DNA of 64,000 bases from Candidatus Peregrinibacteria bacterium CG11_big_fil_rev_8_21_14_0_20_49_14 (GCA_002787035.1 PCVP01000010.1:107637-171636); one strand, 5' to 3'; positions 43,151-53,020 are shown, counted from the stretch's first letter. Notes: generated from the letters alone by a model not told the origin. Program-made: numbers and translations.

Positions 43151-45853
43151 TTAGTTTGCGGAATCAATGGTAATGACCGCTCCGCTCAGTGCAAGCGTCT
43201 TCTCTCTGTTTCCTTCGAACGTACTGTCCGTAATGGAAATGGATGGCTCGGCAAAGAACAGCTTCTTCACGTATGCGGTTGCCGCCACAGCGTTGTTTTC
43301 CATGCGAACTCTCTCCAGCTTCACATGCGAATCGTCTTTCGCGGCAATGCCGATGGGACACCCGCGCAAAACAGTATCGTATATGAGAGGAGTACTGCGC
43401 TCTCCGACACTGATGCACTTATCCCCGTTATCGGTACTTTCGATATTGCGAATAATGATGGGACTCCAAGAAATATCCATTCCGTCATTTCCGTTTTCTA
43501 TGAACAAACTGTTTTCCACCACTCCGGAAATCGCCATATCTATATCCAGTCCGTCTGCGCTGTTACGCTCGAAGCGAACGCGATTCACATCGACGTACAC
43601 GTATTTCAAATTCATACCGTCATCGCCGTGTGCGTTACGTACGACTGTATCCACCACGGTTACGGGGCTGTTGTGGAATGCGAGCATTCCGCTGAAGAAC
43701 GTGCCGTTTATGAATGCTTCTCCGCCATCGGAGGCCTCCACCCACTGCAGTGCGCTCGGCTCCGTGCTGTTGAGAACGGCAAACACGCCCCATGGTTCGT
43801 CACTCTTATCGGGCAGCAGTCGAATGGGTGAATCTTTGTACCCTATGGCAGTAACGGGAGCATACGAAAGAACAGATACTCCCTTCTCCATACGCAGTAC
43901 CGTGCCGGGCTTCAGTTCAAACCGTACGGTGGATGGAACAATGATATTTTCCGAAATCACATGCACACCGCGAAGCACAACCGTATCTTCTCCTTCCGAA
44001 GAGAAGAACGGATACCGTCGTAAGAAATCTTCTCGTGAAGCGAAAGCCAAGTCCAAATTCTCAAACGTGCGATCATCCACTGCTATGTCTCCTATGACCT
44101 GCGCCTTCTTTCCCGTCACGGCATTGCGAATCGTATATGCAAAATCAAAAGCATCGGGGTTCGTGTCGCCTCCCGTAGAACGAATGAAGAATCTGTGCTT
44201 CGTATGCGGAGCAGTTATTATCGTACCGTTGGTATCTGTTACGGGATCTCCCGTCCACAGAAGACTGAGTTTGGAGTCCTGCGTCTCGAGCACCGTGCGT
44301 CCTTTGTCTTCATCTTGTTTGAGTACGGCGATGGATACGCGACTGTCCGATGTATTCCATACGCCGTCTCCGTTATCTCTCCATAGAGATAACGTTCCGT
44401 TTTCAAACATTGCAGCAAGCTCGGGAGAAGTGGAGATTTCAGCAAGAGAAGCGAACGCCACTCCCCTTGCGGTGAGATCCAATGTTCGTATGATTCCGTT
44501 TTTCTGGTCTTGGGCCGAAGTGTAATGCTCTGTTTGCAACACTTCGGAAATTTTCAGTTCGTCTTTTAAGAAATCCAAATTCCAATCCACCTTGGAAGAA
44601 AACGAATCCATCTCGTGTTTCACTTGTCTGTTACTGAGCAACTTAAGAGAATCTCTGTACGCAGCACGCTCTATGAGCGCACGAAGATGATCTCTTTCCG
44701 CAAGGTCGCCTGCCACCTGCTCATCGTCTTGTACGTACTTCCAGAGCATCTTGTGTGCAGCAAGTTTCAACTCCGGAACACGGAACGCCTCGTTTAAGAA
44801 TTTATTTCCCGGCAACGAAAGCAACGTGTGCGGTGCGTACAGATTTATATCCCAAGGCAGCGGTTCAAACAGTCCTTTGCTGGGGTCAAAATACAAGCGC
44901 ACGTTAAAATCCGTGACATGCTTGCTGCCCGCAAGAGTACTGACTGTGTACCATGCAACCAGACGATCCACATCGAACACTGAGCGCAGTTTTTGCATGT
45001 ACCGGGGGTCTGAGTGAGCACCCTCTTTTGAAAGGTCCAACAATAGTTCAATTTCCTCGTAGGTATCTCCTCTCGGGTTTGCCAGAGATTTCTCCCAGTA
45101 TGCCAATTCATCGAACGCGGGATTCCACTGTTGGAAGTACGAATTCCCGCCTCCCGTTTTATAAATATTCGCATCGCCGGTTCGTCCTTGTTTCTCCACC
45201 ATTTCTTTCGTCCAGTGTTCCACTTGCGTATAGAGCATCGGCTTACTGCCGTTGAGAGACACAGAAACAAACTCCATATTCGGATGCAGCAAATCGAACT
45301 TTCGCATGCGGTACACATTGAGCATTTCCGCAAACCACCCGCGGTCTTCGGGAATAATCAAATTGATTTCCCTCATGCCGTTAAACAGATTGTCTTTTGG
45401 AAATTTCACTCGCCACGATTTCTTTCTGTATGCCCAGTGATTAAAAATGTCTCCGCGCACTCTCATCTCCACGTCATACGTCAGACCGTCTGCGGTGAAT
45501 TTGGCCTTCGCCCACTCTCTTCCGTCTTCCGTCAGGAACACATTGCCGTACCACGGAGTGGGAGGCTGAGAAGGAAGTGACTCTTCTATTTTCACGAGGT
45601 CTTCCGCACTGATTTTAATATCGTAGATCGGAAGCTCCTCCGGCGGAGTAGAACCTCTGTACAGCATGTTCATGGAACGATCCACAGTACGCAGAGACGT
45701 AAGCATGCCCGGAACTCTTCCTATGAACGTTTGTTGTGCCAATACACTGTTCGGTGTGGCCTGATACAGCAGGAGGCCGAAGAGCCCCATGCCGACTGCC
45801 TGCACCGCTATGATGAGTGCGAGGAGGCCGAGAATAAGATGAAGACGACGCAT
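43151..45853 (-). CDS. CotH-family kinase-like protein with C-terminal parallel beta-helix
   Basis: 900 residues. An N-terminal signal anchor (about 5-32) is followed by the CotH domain (about 95-450: 'MRVRGDIFNHWAYRKKSWRVKFPKDNLFNGMREINLIIPEDRGWFAEMLNVYRMRKFDLLHP', 'QVEHWTKEMVEKQGRTGDANIYK', 'FEPLPWDINLYAP'), a linker, and a right-handed beta-helix (about 620-900) with repeated 'NSPVTVVDTVVRNAHGDDGMNLKY...' turns. CotH proteins are atypical kinases that phosphorylate spore-coat proteins in Bacillus; the role outside spore formers is unknown. The beta-helix may bind glycan. TAGTAT ends 6 nt before the ATG. It is paralogous to the next upstream gene. Confidence 0.85.
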   Translation of the reverse strand: MRRLHLILGLLALIIAVQAVGMGLFGLLLYQATPNSVLAQQTFIGRVPGMLTSLRTVDRSMNMLYRGSTPPEELPIYDIKISAEDLVKIEESLPSQPPTPWYGNVFLTEDGREWAKAKFTADGLTYDVEMRVRGDIFNHWAYRKKSWRVKFPKDNLFNGMREINLIIPEDRGWFAEMLNVYRMRKFDLLHPNMEFVSVSLNGSKPMLYTQVEHWTKEMVEKQGRTGDANIYKTGGGNSYFQQWNPAFDELAYWEKSLANPRGDTYEEIELLLDLSKEGAHSDPRYMQKLRSVFDVDRLVAWYTVSTLAGSKHVTDFNVRLYFDPSKGLFEPLPWDINLYAPHTLLSLPGNKFLNEAFRVPELKLAAHKMLWKYVQDDEQVAGDLAERDHLRALIERAAYRDSLKLLSNRQVKHEMDSFSSKVDWNLDFLKDELKISEVLQTEHYTSAQDQKNGIIRTLDLTARGVAFASLAEISTSPELAAMFENGTLSLWRDNGDGVWNTSDSRVSIAVLKQDEDKGRTVLETQDSKLSLLWTGDPVTDTNGTIITAPHTKHRFFIRSTGGDTNPDAFDFAYTIRNAVTGKKAQVIGDIAVDDRTFENLDLAFASREDFLRRYPFFSSEGEDTVVLRGVHVISENIIVPSTVRFELKPGTVLRMEKGVSVLSYAPVTAIGYKDSPIRLLPDKSDEPWGVFAVLNSTEPSALQWVEASDGGEAFINGTFFSGMLAFHNSPVTVVDTVVRNAHGDDGMNLKYVYVDVNRVRFERNSADGLDIDMAISGVVENSLFIENGNDGMDISWSPIIIRNIESTDNGDKCISVGERSTPLIYDTVLRGCPIGIAAKDDSHVKLERVRMENNAVAATAYVKKLFFAEPSISITDSTFEGNREKTLALSGAVITIDSAN

Positions 45854-45878
45854 AAGGGAATACTACAGGAGAGATCTG

Positions 45879-47660
45879 CTAAGGGAGAGATGGAATCCGC
45901 TCTTCATTGGCACGATCATTGACCACTGTCGTACGCAGTATTGTTGCACTGCTTCCCGAAACCACATTGCGAATATCCAAAGAAATCGGCAGTTCGCTCT
46001 GTGCGATAACAGGCAGCCCTACCAAGAAGAATCTGTAGAGAGTTCGGGGAATTTCCAACGGTTCCCCGCTTGCATCGGTAGGGGGCTGCTCGGGAAACAG
46101 CGGTTCGGAGTAGCTGCTTACATGTAAGGTATCGCTCAATTTTCCTCGCTCAAGTGTGTGAGAAAGTGCCGTATCGCTTGCTCCGAACACACCGTCTCCC
46201 GTGTCCCGGTACAGTTCGATATCGGAAGAGACCGTGACAGAAAGCGGTATGGACACACCCGAAAGTACGGCTGGCATCGGTCCGCTTACAACAATATCGA
46301 GGACGACAGATACGCCTTTCGCCTGCATAACGGAGTTTGGCACGCGCTGCGTGACGGATACCACGGAGGTATTGAGCTCGTTATGCAAAAAGTCCAAATT
46401 TGCACGGACTTGCGCGGAGCGAGTGTCGAGATCATTTTTCACTTGGCGATTGCTCGGAAGTTTCAGCGGATCGCGGTATGCGGCCCGCTCCACCAGAGAG
46501 CGCAGGCGTGTTGTCTCTGCAAGATCTTGCTCCACCTGCTTCTCATTGGTCACGTAGTCCCACAGGAACTTGTGCACGGCAAGACGCCACTCAGGTACGG
46601 CAAACACTTCGTTCCACAGAGGATTGCCCGGCAGCGTAAAGAGTGAGCGTGGTTCCACGAGAAACACATCCCACGGAATGGGCTCAAACCTTCCGCGAGA
46701 GGAATCGAAGAGTAAGCGGAGGTTGTCTCCTCCCACATGCAAATTGCCCGCAAGCAAACTGTGTGCGTACCATTTTGTCAGCACATCAAGATCAAAAATT
46801 GTTCGTATGCGCTCTCGGAAATCCGGTTGTGTGTGCGCACCCGGTTGCATAACGGAAAAAAGAAGATCGAGTTCTTCAAATGAGTCGTGCGCACTCACGA
46901 CAGATGTGGTGAATTTATCCCAGTAGGCAATATCTTTGAAAATGGGATCCCAACCGTCGAACGACGATGTGTTTACTCCGCCGGTTTTGTAGAAATTTAT
47001 GTCTCCCGGCCTGCCCTGCTTCTCCAGCATTTCTTTCGTCCAATGTTCCGTTTCCAAATACACAAGCGGCGCACTCCCGTTTATGGACACGGTCGTAAAC
47101 TGCATGGGTGGCTGCAGCAGACCCATGGCACGCGCACGGTAGCTATTGAGCATTTCGGCAAACCACGCGCGATCTTCCGGAATAATAAGAGTCATTTCCT
47201 TCATGCCATGAAAGAGATGTTCTTTGGGAAATTTAATGCGCCAAGATTTCTTACGGAACTTCCAGTGGTTAAACCTGTCTCCGCGAATACGAATTTTCAC
47301 ATCGTAGTCTTCTCCTTCCGCAGTGAATGTCGCATCTATCCAGAACTTTGCATCATCCGCTATGAACACCTCTGCCTTTGCCGTCTCTTCTTCCAGCTTC
47401 AAAAGGTCCTCTTGTTTCACCTGCAGTTGGTAGAGGGGAAGCGGTTCAGATGGCTCCGATCCTCTGTATAAAAAATTGAGTGATCTGTCTGCAAGGCGTA
47501 CTCCCAGAAGCACGGGTTGCATGCGCCCTATAAAGGTGGCTTGCGCCAACGTGCTCTTGGGCGTCACCTCATACACCAGCATGGTAAAGGCCAACAGCAG
47601 TAGCAGCTGCGCAAGCGCAACGGCAAAGAGAACGGAAAGGACAAGCTTCAGCCTGCTCAT
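45879..47660 (-). CDS. CotH-family kinase-like protein
   Basis: 593 residues: signal anchor (about 5-30), then a CotH domain closely paralogous to the neighbour ('IRIRGDRFNHWKFRKKSWRIKFPKEHLFHGMKEMTLIIPEDRAWFAEMLNSYRARAMGLLQP', 'ETEHWTKEMLEKQGRPGDINFYKTGG', 'FEPIPWDVFLVEP'), and a short beta-rich C-terminus in place of the beta-helix. The protein is probably extracytoplasmic. It is the first gene of a four-gene same-strand set (CotH, CotH-helix, VTC, DUF4956). TAGGAT (extended TGC) ends 8 nt before the ATG. Confidence 0.85.
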   Translation of the reverse strand: MSRLKLVLSVLFAVALAQLLLLLAFTMLVYEVTPKSTLAQATFIGRMQPVLLGVRLADRSLNFLYRGSEPSEPLPLYQLQVKQEDLLKLEEETAKAEVFIADDAKFWIDATFTAEGEDYDVKIRIRGDRFNHWKFRKKSWRIKFPKEHLFHGMKEMTLIIPEDRAWFAEMLNSYRARAMGLLQPPMQFTTVSINGSAPLVYLETEHWTKEMLEKQGRPGDINFYKTGGVNTSSFDGWDPIFKDIAYWDKFTTSVVSAHDSFEELDLLFSVMQPGAHTQPDFRERIRTIFDLDVLTKWYAHSLLAGNLHVGGDNLRLLFDSSRGRFEPIPWDVFLVEPRSLFTLPGNPLWNEVFAVPEWRLAVHKFLWDYVTNEKQVEQDLAETTRLRSLVERAAYRDPLKLPSNRQVKNDLDTRSAQVRANLDFLHNELNTSVVSVTQRVPNSVMQAKGVSVVLDIVVSGPMPAVLSGVSIPLSVTVSSDIELYRDTGDGVFGASDTALSHTLERGKLSDTLHVSSYSEPLFPEQPPTDASGEPLEIPRTLYRFFLVGLPVIAQSELPISLDIRNVVSGSSATILRTTVVNDRANEERIPSLP

Positions 47661-47700
47661 GGAGCGCTATCCTAGCACAGGATACGAAAAAAAAGTGTCA

Positions 47701-48372
47701 CTACCGCGGCTTTCTTGCCGCAATGTAGTAACCGGACGAGAGAATATCGTTCTCTGCCCGCGCATGGCGAATGTCTCCGTACTCCTTTGTTATGATGCCG
47801 GAGAGGAGCATCATTATTTTTGCCTTGAGGAACCAAAAAATTTTAAACGGTTTGAAGCCGAGCGTATCGCACTGAAAACCGATCCGCTGATACAGCACCG
47901 CGAGCGTTTCTCCCGTGGAAGTTTCTGCTTGCAGCTCATCGACTGAAAATTCTTTCAGCAGATGTTGTAGTCCGTACTTTGTGTAGCGGTAGTAGTCCCC
48001 CGGTGCATCGTGAATAGGAAAAATAAAACGAGTGGTGAGCAGCAGTAATCCTCCCGGCTTCAGCACTCTGTAAAACTCCCCTATGGCCTTTGCGGGAGTA
48101 TGTAAGTGTTCCAGTACTTCCGTACAGAGAATGATGTCGAAAGAGGCATCCTGCAATTGAGACAAATCATGTGCGTCCGCCACAATATCCACTTGTACGC
48201 CCGGTCGCACTTCTATATCCAAGGTGATTCTGTTTGGAAACAGCTCTCCGTACAGAGCATTGCCGCAGCCGATATCCAATGTGGATGCGTCGGAAGCGTA
48301 CTTGCGGAGAAAAGCCTCCAGTCTCGGCCGAGTGATTTTTCTGGTTAATCCCAGAGAATCTGGCAAACCCAT
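47701..48372 (-). CDS. Class I SAM-dependent methyltransferase
   Basis: About 223 residues: 'STLDIGCGNALYGELFPNRITLDIEVRPGVQVDIVADAHDLSQLQDASFDIILCTEVLEHLHTPAKAIGEFYRVLKPGGLLLLTTRFIFPIHDAPGDYYRYT'. It is close in pattern to the methyltransferase at 51651. The frame is open far upstream (to 49488) across a convincing plus-strand gene, but CATTAT with a 6-nt gap before the ATG at 48372 fixes the start. It probably modifies a glycan. Confidence 0.82.
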   Translation of the reverse strand: MGLPDSLGLTRKITRPRLEAFLRKYASDASTLDIGCGNALYGELFPNRITLDIEVRPGVQVDIVADAHDLSQLQDASFDIILCTEVLEHLHTPAKAIGEFYRVLKPGGLLLLTTRFIFPIHDAPGDYYRYTKYGLQHLLKEFSVDELQAETSTGETLAVLYQRIGFQCDTLGFKPFKIFWFLKAKIMMLLSGIITKEYGDIRHARAENDILSSGYYIAARKPR

Positions 48373-48381
48373 GTGGGAATA

Positions 48382-49551
48382 ATGACATCCTCGCACTATC
48401 ATAGTCCACAGATTCCCCCAAAACGTGTGAGAATACTGCTTGTATGCGACACCATAGAAGGAAGAGGAGGATGGTATACCTACACACGAAACCTTCGCGA
48501 TGCCCTTGCAAAGAAGGGGCACGATGTTGCCGTCTGTGGGAGAAAGGGATCTTTGGGACCGTATGATGTGTTGCGAGAACCTCTGACATACATGAGCAAC
48601 CCCGTTACGGCATGGAGCTCTGCCATAAAGCTGAAGCGAGTTATTCATGAAGTCCGACCGGATGTCATACACATCACCGTGGAACCCTACGCAATGCTCA
48701 TTCCGTTTCTTAGAAAAGACATCGCGAAAAAAACCGTGCTCACCATTCACGGAAGTTACGGCATTCGTCCGTTGGAGCGCTGGGCACAACGAGTACTTGC
48801 GTACCATTACTACAAAAAAATCGGACACTTTATTACGGTGAGCAGGTACACAAAAGAAGTGGTTTCCAAAGCACTGCGTAAGAGGTACGGCGCACTCGGC
48901 GATGCGTTCGAACACAATTCGACAGTCATAAAAAACGGTATCGCACTGCCGAAAGAATGGAACGCCGACACAAAAAATGTTGCGATAAAAAACATTCTTC
49001 TCGTGGGCGGAGTAAAACCGCGCAAGGGAGTGCTGGAAGCACTGGAAGCCTGCGCCATCTTTAAAAAGCAGAACGGAATACCATTCGTATTTACGTTGGT
49101 TGGCACGGCAGACGAGAGCGACCCATACGTGCAAGACGTACGAAAGAAAATCCGTGAACTGCACCTGGAAAATGACGTGCGTATCGCAGGGCCGGTATCG
49201 CAAGCGGAGCTGGAATCGTTGTATGGGAACGCAGACTTGTACCTTATGCCTGCTCTTACAATCCCAAACACTTTTGAGGGATTCGGTCTCGTATACATAG
49301 AGGCAAATGCCTACGGTGTTCCGTGCATAGGTCCCAATGACAGCGGCGCGAGAGAAGCCATAGCCGAAGCGGAGAGCGGATACCGCATAGATCCTGCAAA
49401 CCCCATTCAGATAGCCGAGAGAATGACATGGATACTCAAAGAAGGACGCATTCAACGGTCCAAATGTCGCCAGTGGGCGCAGGAGCACAGTATTGAAAGA
49501 ACTGTTAATACAATAGAATCTCTGTATTCGGTGCTACAATCCGCCTCATGA
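48382..49551 (+). CDS. GT4 family glycosyltransferase
   Basis: GT-B retaining glycosyltransferase, about 389 aa. N-terminal 'RVRILLVCDTIEGRGGWYTYTRNLRDALAKKGHDVAVCG', linker 'ILLVGGVKPRKGVLEALEACAIF', and the donor-binding EX7E region 'PNTFEGFGLVYIEANAYGVPCIGPNDSGAREAI'. Start uncertain: GTG 48373 and ATG 48382 both lie within the divergent promoter of the neighbouring methyltransferase, and a start closer to RVRILL is possible. The last base pairs overlap the next gene as ATGA. Confidence 0.85.
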   Translation: MTSSHYHSPQIPPKRVRILLVCDTIEGRGGWYTYTRNLRDALAKKGHDVAVCGRKGSLGPYDVLREPLTYMSNPVTAWSSAIKLKRVIHEVRPDVIHITVEPYAMLIPFLRKDIAKKTVLTIHGSYGIRPLERWAQRVLAYHYYKKIGHFITVSRYTKEVVSKALRKRYGALGDAFEHNSTVIKNGIALPKEWNADTKNVAIKNILLVGGVKPRKGVLEALEACAIFKKQNGIPFVFTLVGTADESDPYVQDVRKKIRELHLENDVRIAGPVSQAELESLYGNADLYLMPALTIPNTFEGFGLVYIEANAYGVPCIGPNDSGAREAIAEAESGYRIDPANPIQIAERMTWILKEGRIQRSKCRQWAQEHSIERTVNTIESLYSVLQSAS

Positions 49552-50297
49552 ATCAGAAAGTATCCATGAAAGCGGACTGGGACGAGCGTTCGAAAGAAAA
49601 TGCGTACCACTGGGTGGACAGCACGGAGTCTCAGTGGAACAAAGAAGAGTACTATGCAGGCGGAGAACGAGACATTCAAAAGTACGTGCTGCCGCTCTTG
49701 CAAAAAAAAGGAGTACCGGAGGAACAGTGGAAGAGTATTGAAGTACTGGATATCGGCTGCGGAACGGGAAGGCTTTGTCGCGCGTTATCGAAATACTTCG
49801 GAAAAGTCACCGGTGTGGATATCTCGGAAAAAATGATCGCACAGGCAAAGCAAGATAACAGTGACCTGCATAACGTCACATTCGTGCAAACATCGGGGGA
49901 GGATTTGGCACAAGTGCCGAGTGCATCGCTGGATTTTTGCTTCAGCTTTATCGTGTTTCAACACATACCGTTTAAGAAGGTAATTCGATCATACTTCCGT
50001 GAAATTGAACGCGTACTGAAGCCGGGAGGTCTGGCAAAAGTGCAGGTGCGAGGCACACCGGGTAACCCGCCGGGAAAAGTTGTGTGGTTCCACGGATTTT
50101 CTCGTTTCTACATCGCACTGGTTCTCTGGAGACAGTGCATTCCTCTCTTGTGGGCACACAAGTACGGCACGGTGTACGGCGCATGTTTTTCAGAGAGACA
50201 ACTTCGATTTCTCGCAAAAAAATCCGGTTTTGATGTCATTTCTACGTTCCATGAAACGGAGAGATATCTCTGGGTAGAAATGCAGAAAATCTCATAA
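49548..50297 (+). CDS. Class I SAM-dependent methyltransferase
   Basis: 249 residues: motif I 'IEVLDIGCGTGRLCRALSKYFGKVTGVDISEKMIAQAKQ', 'SASLDFCFSFIVFQHIPFKKVIRSYFREIERVLKPGGLAKVQVRG'. It is translationally coupled to the GT4 gene (ATGA overlap), yet TACAAT also ends 7 nt before its ATG, so it may have its own leaderless transcript. Followed 3 bp later by the flippase. The substrate is probably a glycan. Confidence 0.83.
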   Translation: MNQKVSMKADWDERSKENAYHWVDSTESQWNKEEYYAGGERDIQKYVLPLLQKKGVPEEQWKSIEVLDIGCGTGRLCRALSKYFGKVTGVDISEKMIAQAKQDNSDLHNVTFVQTSGEDLAQVPSASLDFCFSFIVFQHIPFKKVIRSYFREIERVLKPGGLAKVQVRGTPGNPPGKVVWFHGFSRFYIALVLWRQCIPLLWAHKYGTVYGACFSERQLRFLAKKSGFDVISTFHETERYLWVEMQKIS

Positions 50298-50300
50298 ATT

Positions 50301-51605
50301 ATGAAGGCACTACTTTCCATACCGTTTGTGCGCGACATAGCAACCATGCAAATCGGCCGCATGGTACTTATTGGCTGCGGGTTTCTCTCGTCTATTCTAT
50401 ACGCGAGAATGCTTGGTTTGGGCGGATACGGTGAGTACGCGGTTGTGCTCGCGTTCACCGGTACGTTCGGACTTTTTACAAATCTCGGCCAACAGGCAAC
50501 AACACTTACGTTCTTCGCCGAAGCGTACGGACGAAAAGATACAAAGGCACTCGCAGAAATACTGCAGTACTACCTTGTGCTCTCTCTTTGTGCGGCGGTC
50601 TTACTTGGTTTATTTGCACTGCTCGCACCGATTCTCACGGGGTGGATATACGACGACAGACACATAGGTGAACTGGCGGGAATTGTTTTCGTGTCGTCCA
50701 TTTGCGAGCTGGGATTCATTTACTACTCCATTGTTCTGCAAACCGTACGCAATATTCGACTGCTCACTCTGCTGGAAAATGCCAAGACAGTGTTGCAGTT
50801 GGGCATTGCTGTCTGGTTTTTACTGCAAGGGTACGGCGTCGCCGGTGTACTGTGGAGCTGGCTTATAACCGCCGCGATATTCAGCGCCGCAAGTTGCATA
50901 CTGTACCCTTCTCTGCGAGCTGAGCACGACCTGCCGCGTATCGGAGAGGCGTTGTTTGCAGGAACGGGACGCTCACTCTGGAAATACACAAAAGACGGAC
51001 TGTGGATAGCGGCGGATAAATCCATAGGGAATCTGTACCCGAATATTTTCCTCTTCGCTCTCAGTACACAGGTGCAAGAGTCGGTGGTCGGTTCGCTGCG
51101 ACTGGCTTTTAAACTCGGAGGACTGCCGTCCTCATTCGGACTTGCAAGTGTGGGGCGCCTTGCCTCTTCCGTTATTCCTTCGGTAGCAGGCAGAGGGCAT
51201 GACGTGCTGGTAAAGAAACTACGCCAGCTTGCTGCGCATACCGTTGCCATGCACGGAATCATTACGTTGTGCGGACTGCTCATAGTACCCGCACTCCTTC
51301 CTGTTGTGTACGGTGAACATTTCGGTATCGCCATGTATCCGTTTGTTGTTATTGCCATACTGAATCTCACACTTTCCATACACATACTTGTCACCCCCAT
51401 TCTCCGTGTGTATTCGAAAATTCAGATAGCAGCCGTACTGAGTGCCATTGGAACTGTAATCGCCATGGCCATATTCTTCCCGTTGAGCAATGCACTCAGA
51501 CCCACATGGGCGCTGTACATATCGCTCCTTGCGTATCACGTAATCATAGGGCTCGTTGTATTCCCCGTGCTTCGGCTTATTCGTACGGCACCCAAACAAA
51601 GATAG
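50301..51605 (+). CDS. Polysaccharide flippase (Wzx/MATE-like)
   Basis: 434 residues with about 12-14 TM helices, MOP superfamily. The N-terminal 'MQIGRMVLIGCGFLSSILYARMLGLGGYGEYAVVLAFTGTFGLFTNLG' is typical of Wzx-type transporters that flip undecaprenyl-diphosphate-linked repeat units. No dedicated Wzy polymerase is certain in the window; one of the large membrane proteins could serve. It lies in the run 48382-54261 of overlapping plus-strand genes. Confidence 0.85.
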   Translation: MKALLSIPFVRDIATMQIGRMVLIGCGFLSSILYARMLGLGGYGEYAVVLAFTGTFGLFTNLGQQATTLTFFAEAYGRKDTKALAEILQYYLVLSLCAAVLLGLFALLAPILTGWIYDDRHIGELAGIVFVSSICELGFIYYSIVLQTVRNIRLLTLLENAKTVLQLGIAVWFLLQGYGVAGVLWSWLITAAIFSAASCILYPSLRAEHDLPRIGEALFAGTGRSLWKYTKDGLWIAADKSIGNLYPNIFLFALSTQVQESVVGSLRLAFKLGGLPSSFGLASVGRLASSVIPSVAGRGHDVLVKKLRQLAAHTVAMHGIITLCGLLIVPALLPVVYGEHFGIAMYPFVVIAILNLTLSIHILVTPILRVYSKIQIAAVLSAIGTVIAMAIFFPLSNALRPTWALYISLLAYHVIIGLVVFPVLRLIRTAPKQR

Positions 51606-51650
51606 GGCTTCGTACTTTCCTTGGCAGTGCTTTTCGGGGAGAATCTTTCC

Positions 51651-52301
51651 ATGCGCGTGTTTCAACCAGATAGGTATCTTCTTTCAAAATTTGTGGAGAA
51701 GAATGCCACACTCCTCACGGGACATTTGCTCGATGTCGGCGGACAAGACGGCAAGCGCTACCGCGGAAATTTTGCGCACGTGGAAAAGTACACGGTACTC
51801 GACCCCGAACAGGAGTACGAACCGGATATCGTTGCAGGTGCGGAAGATATTCCGCTGGAAGACGCATCCATAGACAGCATACTCTGTACCGAAGTACTGA
51901 TGGATGTATTCGAACTGCAAAAAGCCATAAGCGAAATGAGCCGCGTGCTGAAACCGGGAGGCGTTTTGCTTGCAACGGTATCTTTTATGGGTCCTCTCTG
52001 TGACGAGCCGTACCACTACTGGCGCTTTACGCCGTACTCACTCCAAAAGTTACTGGAACCGTATTTCGAAAATATCCGCATAGAAAACCGAGGAGGATAC
52101 CGCCTGCAAAAAGCACAGAACCAGATTCGCTACCGGATAAACAGGCTGGATCTCTACAAGCGCCCTCTTCTTGGAAGAGTGTTTTCCGCATTGAGTTTCA
52201 TACGGTTTAAAATTGCGTTACGCGGAGACTGGAACGACAGATCTGCCGCAAACAGAGGTTACGCAATCGGCTATAACGTTATTGCCAAGCGCAAAGGATG
52301 A
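51651..52301 (+). CDS. Class I SAM-dependent methyltransferase
   Basis: About 216 residues: 'GHLLDVGGQDGKRYRGNFAHVEKYTVLDPEQEYEPDIVAGAEDIPLEDASIDSILCTEVLMDVFELQKAISEMSRVLKPGGVLLATVSFMGPLCDEPYHYWRFT'. Motif I has DVGGQDG in place of the usual DxGCGxG. The ATG at 51651 is preferred; a TTG at 51621 is possible. The gene overlaps the next by ATGA. Confidence 0.8.
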   Translation: MRVFQPDRYLLSKFVEKNATLLTGHLLDVGGQDGKRYRGNFAHVEKYTVLDPEQEYEPDIVAGAEDIPLEDASIDSILCTEVLMDVFELQKAISEMSRVLKPGGVLLATVSFMGPLCDEPYHYWRFTPYSLQKLLEPYFENIRIENRGGYRLQKAQNQIRYRINRLDLYKRPLLGRVFSALSFIRFKIALRGDWNDRSAANRGYAIGYNVIAKRKG

Positions 52302-53020
52302 TATTCACTACCTCCTGGGACGACGGCTATGCTCTGGATTTGCAAGTTGCACGCATACTGGAACAGTACGGAGCAACGGGAACTTTTTACGTTTGTCCGC
52401 ACAAACAACACGACAGAAGAATGGTGACAACAAAGGAAATCCGGGAGCTCGGTATGCGACATGAAATCGGTGCGCACACCATGAGTCACCCTCACCTCAC
52501 ACAAGTCTCACCCGAGAAAGCCCGACGAGAAATAGCGGAGAGCAAACAATGGGTGGAAGACAGTACGGGAAATCCGTGCACCATGTTTTGCTACCCCTAC
52601 GGAGATACCGACGACAAGGTCGCAGGCTACGTGAAAGAAGCGGGTTTTGCGGGCGCAAGAACGGTGGAACAATTTGCGTTTTCAGGCACGCAGGCCTTCG
52701 CGCTTCCCACATCGCTGCACATCTACCCGTATCCGTTTCGTCCTGTGGCAAACAGGCGAGTACTCAGTCCTCTTCTCCATGCACGACCACATCTCAAACG
52801 ACTGAAAATTCCCGCATACAGGTGCGGAAGCTGGTCGCAATTGGCCAAGCAGGTTTTTGCGTACGCGCACGGTACGAACCAGCCGTGGTTCCACTTATGG
52901 GGGCACAGTCCCGAACTGGAAAAGTACATTCTCTGGAATGAACTCGAGTCTTTCCTTGGGTACGTGGCCACGTACGAAGACGTCGTACACGCACCGAACA
53001 GTGCTCTTCTCTCCTCATGA
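52298..53020 (+). CDS. Polysaccharide deacetylase (NodB/CE4)
   Basis: 240 residues. NodB homology motifs: 'TTSWDDGYALDLQVARILEQYGATGTFYV' (catalytic Asp pair), 'HEIGAHTMSHPHLT' (zinc-binding His pair) and 'TMFCYPYGDTDDKVAGYVKEAGF'. No signal peptide is present, so it probably acts in the cytoplasm on a lipid- or nucleotide-linked precursor, not on secreted polymer. Coupled by ATGA overlaps to both neighbours. Confidence 0.87.
   Translation: MIFTTSWDDGYALDLQVARILEQYGATGTFYVCPHKQHDRRMVTTKEIRELGMRHEIGAHTMSHPHLTQVSPEKARREIAESKQWVEDSTGNPCTMFCYPYGDTDDKVAGYVKEAGFAGARTVEQFAFSGTQAFALPTSLHIYPYPFRPVANRRVLSPLLHARPHLKRLKIPAYRCGSWSQLAKQVFAYAHGTNQPWFHLWGHSPELEKYILWNELESFLGYVATYEDVVHAPNSALLSS

Noticed and set aside
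43167..44525. A 452-residue plus-strand open frame inside the CotH/beta-helix gene
   Set aside because: Composition is Ser/Thr-rich shadow sequence. The minus strand encodes a coherent, domain-bearing protein with a promoter.
48373..49488. N-terminal extension of the methyltransferase frame (open on the minus strand back to 49488)
   Set aside because: It is the shadow of the GT4 gene on the opposite strand. The methyltransferase has a clear leaderless start at 48372, and the extension shows no domain.
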